Source: Siphonodentalium dalli
Taxonomy: Eukaryota; Mollusca; Scaphopoda; Gadilida; Siphonodentaliidae
DNA: 64,000 nt
Assembly (NCBI GenBank): GCA_032622095.1
Contig: CP136069.1
Span: 167,890,394 to 167,954,393 of the forward strand
Direction of reading: 5' to 3'
Position numbers and translations under genes: made by a program
The notes under the pieces: generated by a model
The model's input: only the letters and a program-made list of their open reading frames with translations
The model's database searches: none
What the model was told of the DNA's origin: nothing
Part shown: one piece after another, positions 61,701 through 64,000 of the stretch
Numbering within the stretch: the first letter of the stretch is position 1
Layout: the number at the start of each line of letters is the position of its first letter

Positions 61701-64000
61701 GAAATCATCGCAAAAAAAAAATTGCGAAAATTTTGCCCCCACCCAAACCCCAAAAATATAAGTCCGTCCCTGTTCAAAACTTTTTTTCGTATCAAGTTGC
61801 TAATGATTAACTGCATAGAAGATTTCAAATCTGGATACCTTGCATGCCATAGCCAGACACAGGATATGAAATAAATCGAGTTTTGCGAACCATGGGCGAC
61901 AACTCTGTGGCGAAAGCGCGGACATAAATTGTAATGCATTCACCCAATAGGGCATAATGAGGTGCACATATGGTCCATATTTGGAGTCTCTGCTGCTCAT
62001 ACTTTTCGAGATACAGCATCCCTATTTTTTCACAAAAGGGGAGATAACTCTGTAAATCAAGGGCGGACAATATCCAATATAGTCTATTGACCTAGAATTA
62101 GTATAGGTCTATATACGTACGAAATTCCAGATCTCTATATATTGTACTTCCAGAGATATAAGAGTTACAAAATTGCTAAGAATAATAATAATAATAATAA
62201 TAATAATATTGGAAAAAAATAATAAATTGAATAACAATATACTTCCATATTAAAATATGGAAGTATAATAAGGGAATCGCGCGAAATTGATTGGTATGTC
62301 GATATTATGGTTTATTGACATTTCTGTGTTCAGTTTGAACGTTCTGGTGTGACCTCCACCAATGCCTCGAAATTTGGTGACGTGGATAGAAAAGTCGCCA
62401 TATCTCGGCCAATTTTTGAGATATCTTGCTAATTTTTGCGTCATTGTGTTCGTATTTGATGCCCCTATAATATTTACCAGGGTTTTGGTGAGGTATTATG
62501 GCGATATTTTATAATGTAGGCCAATATGTATGTTGTTCTATTCATACTTTTCGAATATCTCTCGCCTCTATCGACATAATACGGCAAGTAGGTAATCGTT
62601 TAGAAGTACTAGAAATTCCCCATCGAATGACACCAAACACGTGACGATTGGTTGAAGGAATTTAAATTCATAGTGCATTTTCTGTAAACTTGAAAAAAAG
62701 GAAGTGGCCACAATTTCTACATTTCTCAACCGATTCATAAAATTCACTCATAATGACACTCAGTACATCTTATAGATACTTCACAACAATTTTAGTTCAA
62801 ATCAGCGACCAAAAACAATTGACAAATTTTGACCCCCTCCCTAGTGCGGACAAATTTCATTGGACCTTGGTCAAAATTTCACCATTTCATCTTCTCTCTA
62901 TAGATAAGACGCTCACATAAACCAAATCCAGTTTATATGCGTCGTCTAGGAGGAGATAGAGTCAAAAGCACTTTCTCCTCAATTGATGTATGAATACAAT
63001 GTTCGATGGTCTGTAACTTGGACATTTCTCAACCGATTTACAAAATTCTTTCAGGAGGATCATTGGTACGTCCTATAGATACACGACAGTAAAAATAGTT
63101 GAAATCATCGCAAAAAAAAAATTGCGAAAATTTTGCCCCCACCCAAACCCCAAAAATATAAGTCCGTCCCTGTTCAAAACTTTTTTTCGTATCAAGTTGC
63201 TAATGATTAACTGCATAGAAGATTTCAAATCTGGATACCTTGCATGCCATAGCCAGACACAGGATATGAAATAAATCGAGTTTTGCGAACCATGGGCGAC
63301 AACTCTGTGGCGAAAGCGCGGACATAAATTGTAATGCATTCACCCAATAGGGCATAATGAGGTGCACATATGGTCCATATTTGGAGTCTCTGCTGCTCAT
63401 ACTTTTCGAGATACAGCATCCCTATTTTTTCACAAAAGGGGAGATAACTCTGTAAATCAAGGGCGGACAATATCCAATATAGTCTATTGACCTAGAATTA
63501 GTATAGGTCTATATACGTACGAAATTCCAGATCTCTATATATTGTACTTCCAGAGATATAAGAGTTACAAAATTGCTAAGAATAATAATAATAATAATAA
63601 TAATAATATTGGAAAAAAATAATAAATTGAATAACAATATACTTCCATATTAAAATATGGAAGTATAATAATAATAATAATATTGGAAAAAAATAAAAAA
63701 TTGAATAACAATATACTTCCATATTAAAATATGGAAGTATAATAAGGGAATCGCGCGAAATTGATTGGTATGTCGATATTATGGTTTATTGACATTTCTG
63801 TGTTCAGTTTGAACGTTCTGGTGTGACCTCCACCCATGCCTCGAAATTTGGTGACGTGGATAGAAAAGTCGCCATATCTCGGCCAATTTTTGAGATATCT
63901 TGCTAATTTTTGCGTCATTGTGTTCGTATTTGATGTCCCTATAATATTTACCAGGGTTTTGGTGAGGTATTGTGCCGATATTTTATAATGTAGGCCAATA
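58798..64000. repeat. Satellite A array 3: three full 1400-bp monomers and a fourth, chimeric, running off the window
   Basis: Starts at 58798, 60198, 61598 and 62998. Variant marks: GATTTCAAATC, GGTGCACATATGG, CACCAATGCC, ATTATGGCGATA and AATAAATTGAATAAC; these three monomers look essentially identical. The fourth changes to the array-2 variant after a ~74-bp duplicated piece around 63664 and continues to the window end. Confidence 0.95.

Noticed and set aside
30717-63918. Recurrent 64-88-codon minus-strand frames in every satellite monomer
   Set aside because: They repeat only because the DNA repeats. Frames overlap each other, contain no recognised domain, and are broken by homopolymer indels in the monomers at 46065 and 50273.

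Overview
The window looks like AT-rich intergenic or heterochromatin-like DNA from a metazoan, most likely a marine invertebrate and possibly a mollusc. The evidence is split coding exons, a C-type-lectin exon preceded by an intron acceptor, several decayed non-LTR retrotransposons, many MITE and foldback-type elements, and the motif GGGAGATAACTC, which I recall as common in molluscan repeats (recollection, not a search). There is no operon-like or bacterial organisation. I see no complete host gene, tRNA or rRNA. One 100-base N run (28112-28211) marks a scaffold gap.

Left part (1-9.6 kb): a decayed LINE on the minus strand is the substrate. Its pieces, read in the minus direction, are a 2A-like motif plus AP-endonuclease domain (about 9553-8594), a linker and the first half of the reverse transcriptase (8593-7823), a short RT piece with the YADD motif (2544-2449), and the RT tail (1480-about 965). 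Two DNA elements split it: a 5.28 kb foldback element with about 1.8 kb arms (2545-7822) and a 0.97 kb MITE-like element (1481-2448).

Middle part (9.6-28 kb): a tandem duplication of a C-type-lectin-like terminal exon (about 10984-12150; the second copy has lost its splice acceptor); a second, older foldback element (12413-15484) sharing termini and minisatellite loop with the first and itself carrying a MITE; a 430-bp perfectly flanked palindromic array of 21-bp units with GTGCGCAC cores; a 447-bp MITE; a 2.1 kb set of nested inverted-repeat elements saturated with the palindrome GCTTAAGC; a C-rich minisatellite; a second copy of the MITE; a long hairpin; and one LINE 3' end inserted into another LINE of opposite orientation.

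Right part (28.2-64 kb): a composite higher-order array. A 2.26 kb segment (B), containing about four degenerate ~355-bp subrepeats, alternates with runs of a ~1.40 kb satellite monomer (A). Run 1 has 15 full monomers plus a 600-bp partial one, run 2 has one full plus the same partial, and run 3 continues past the window edge. Each B begins at CTAG directly after an (ATA)n tract. On the minus strand this is a hairpin followed by CTAG-T, resembling a Helitron 3' end. I infer a Helitron-like carrier of satellite DNA in head-to-tail blocks.

I do not see genes cooperating in a pathway. The biology here is transposon nesting, foldback formation and satellite amplification. The short ORFs recurring in the satellite are probably incidental.
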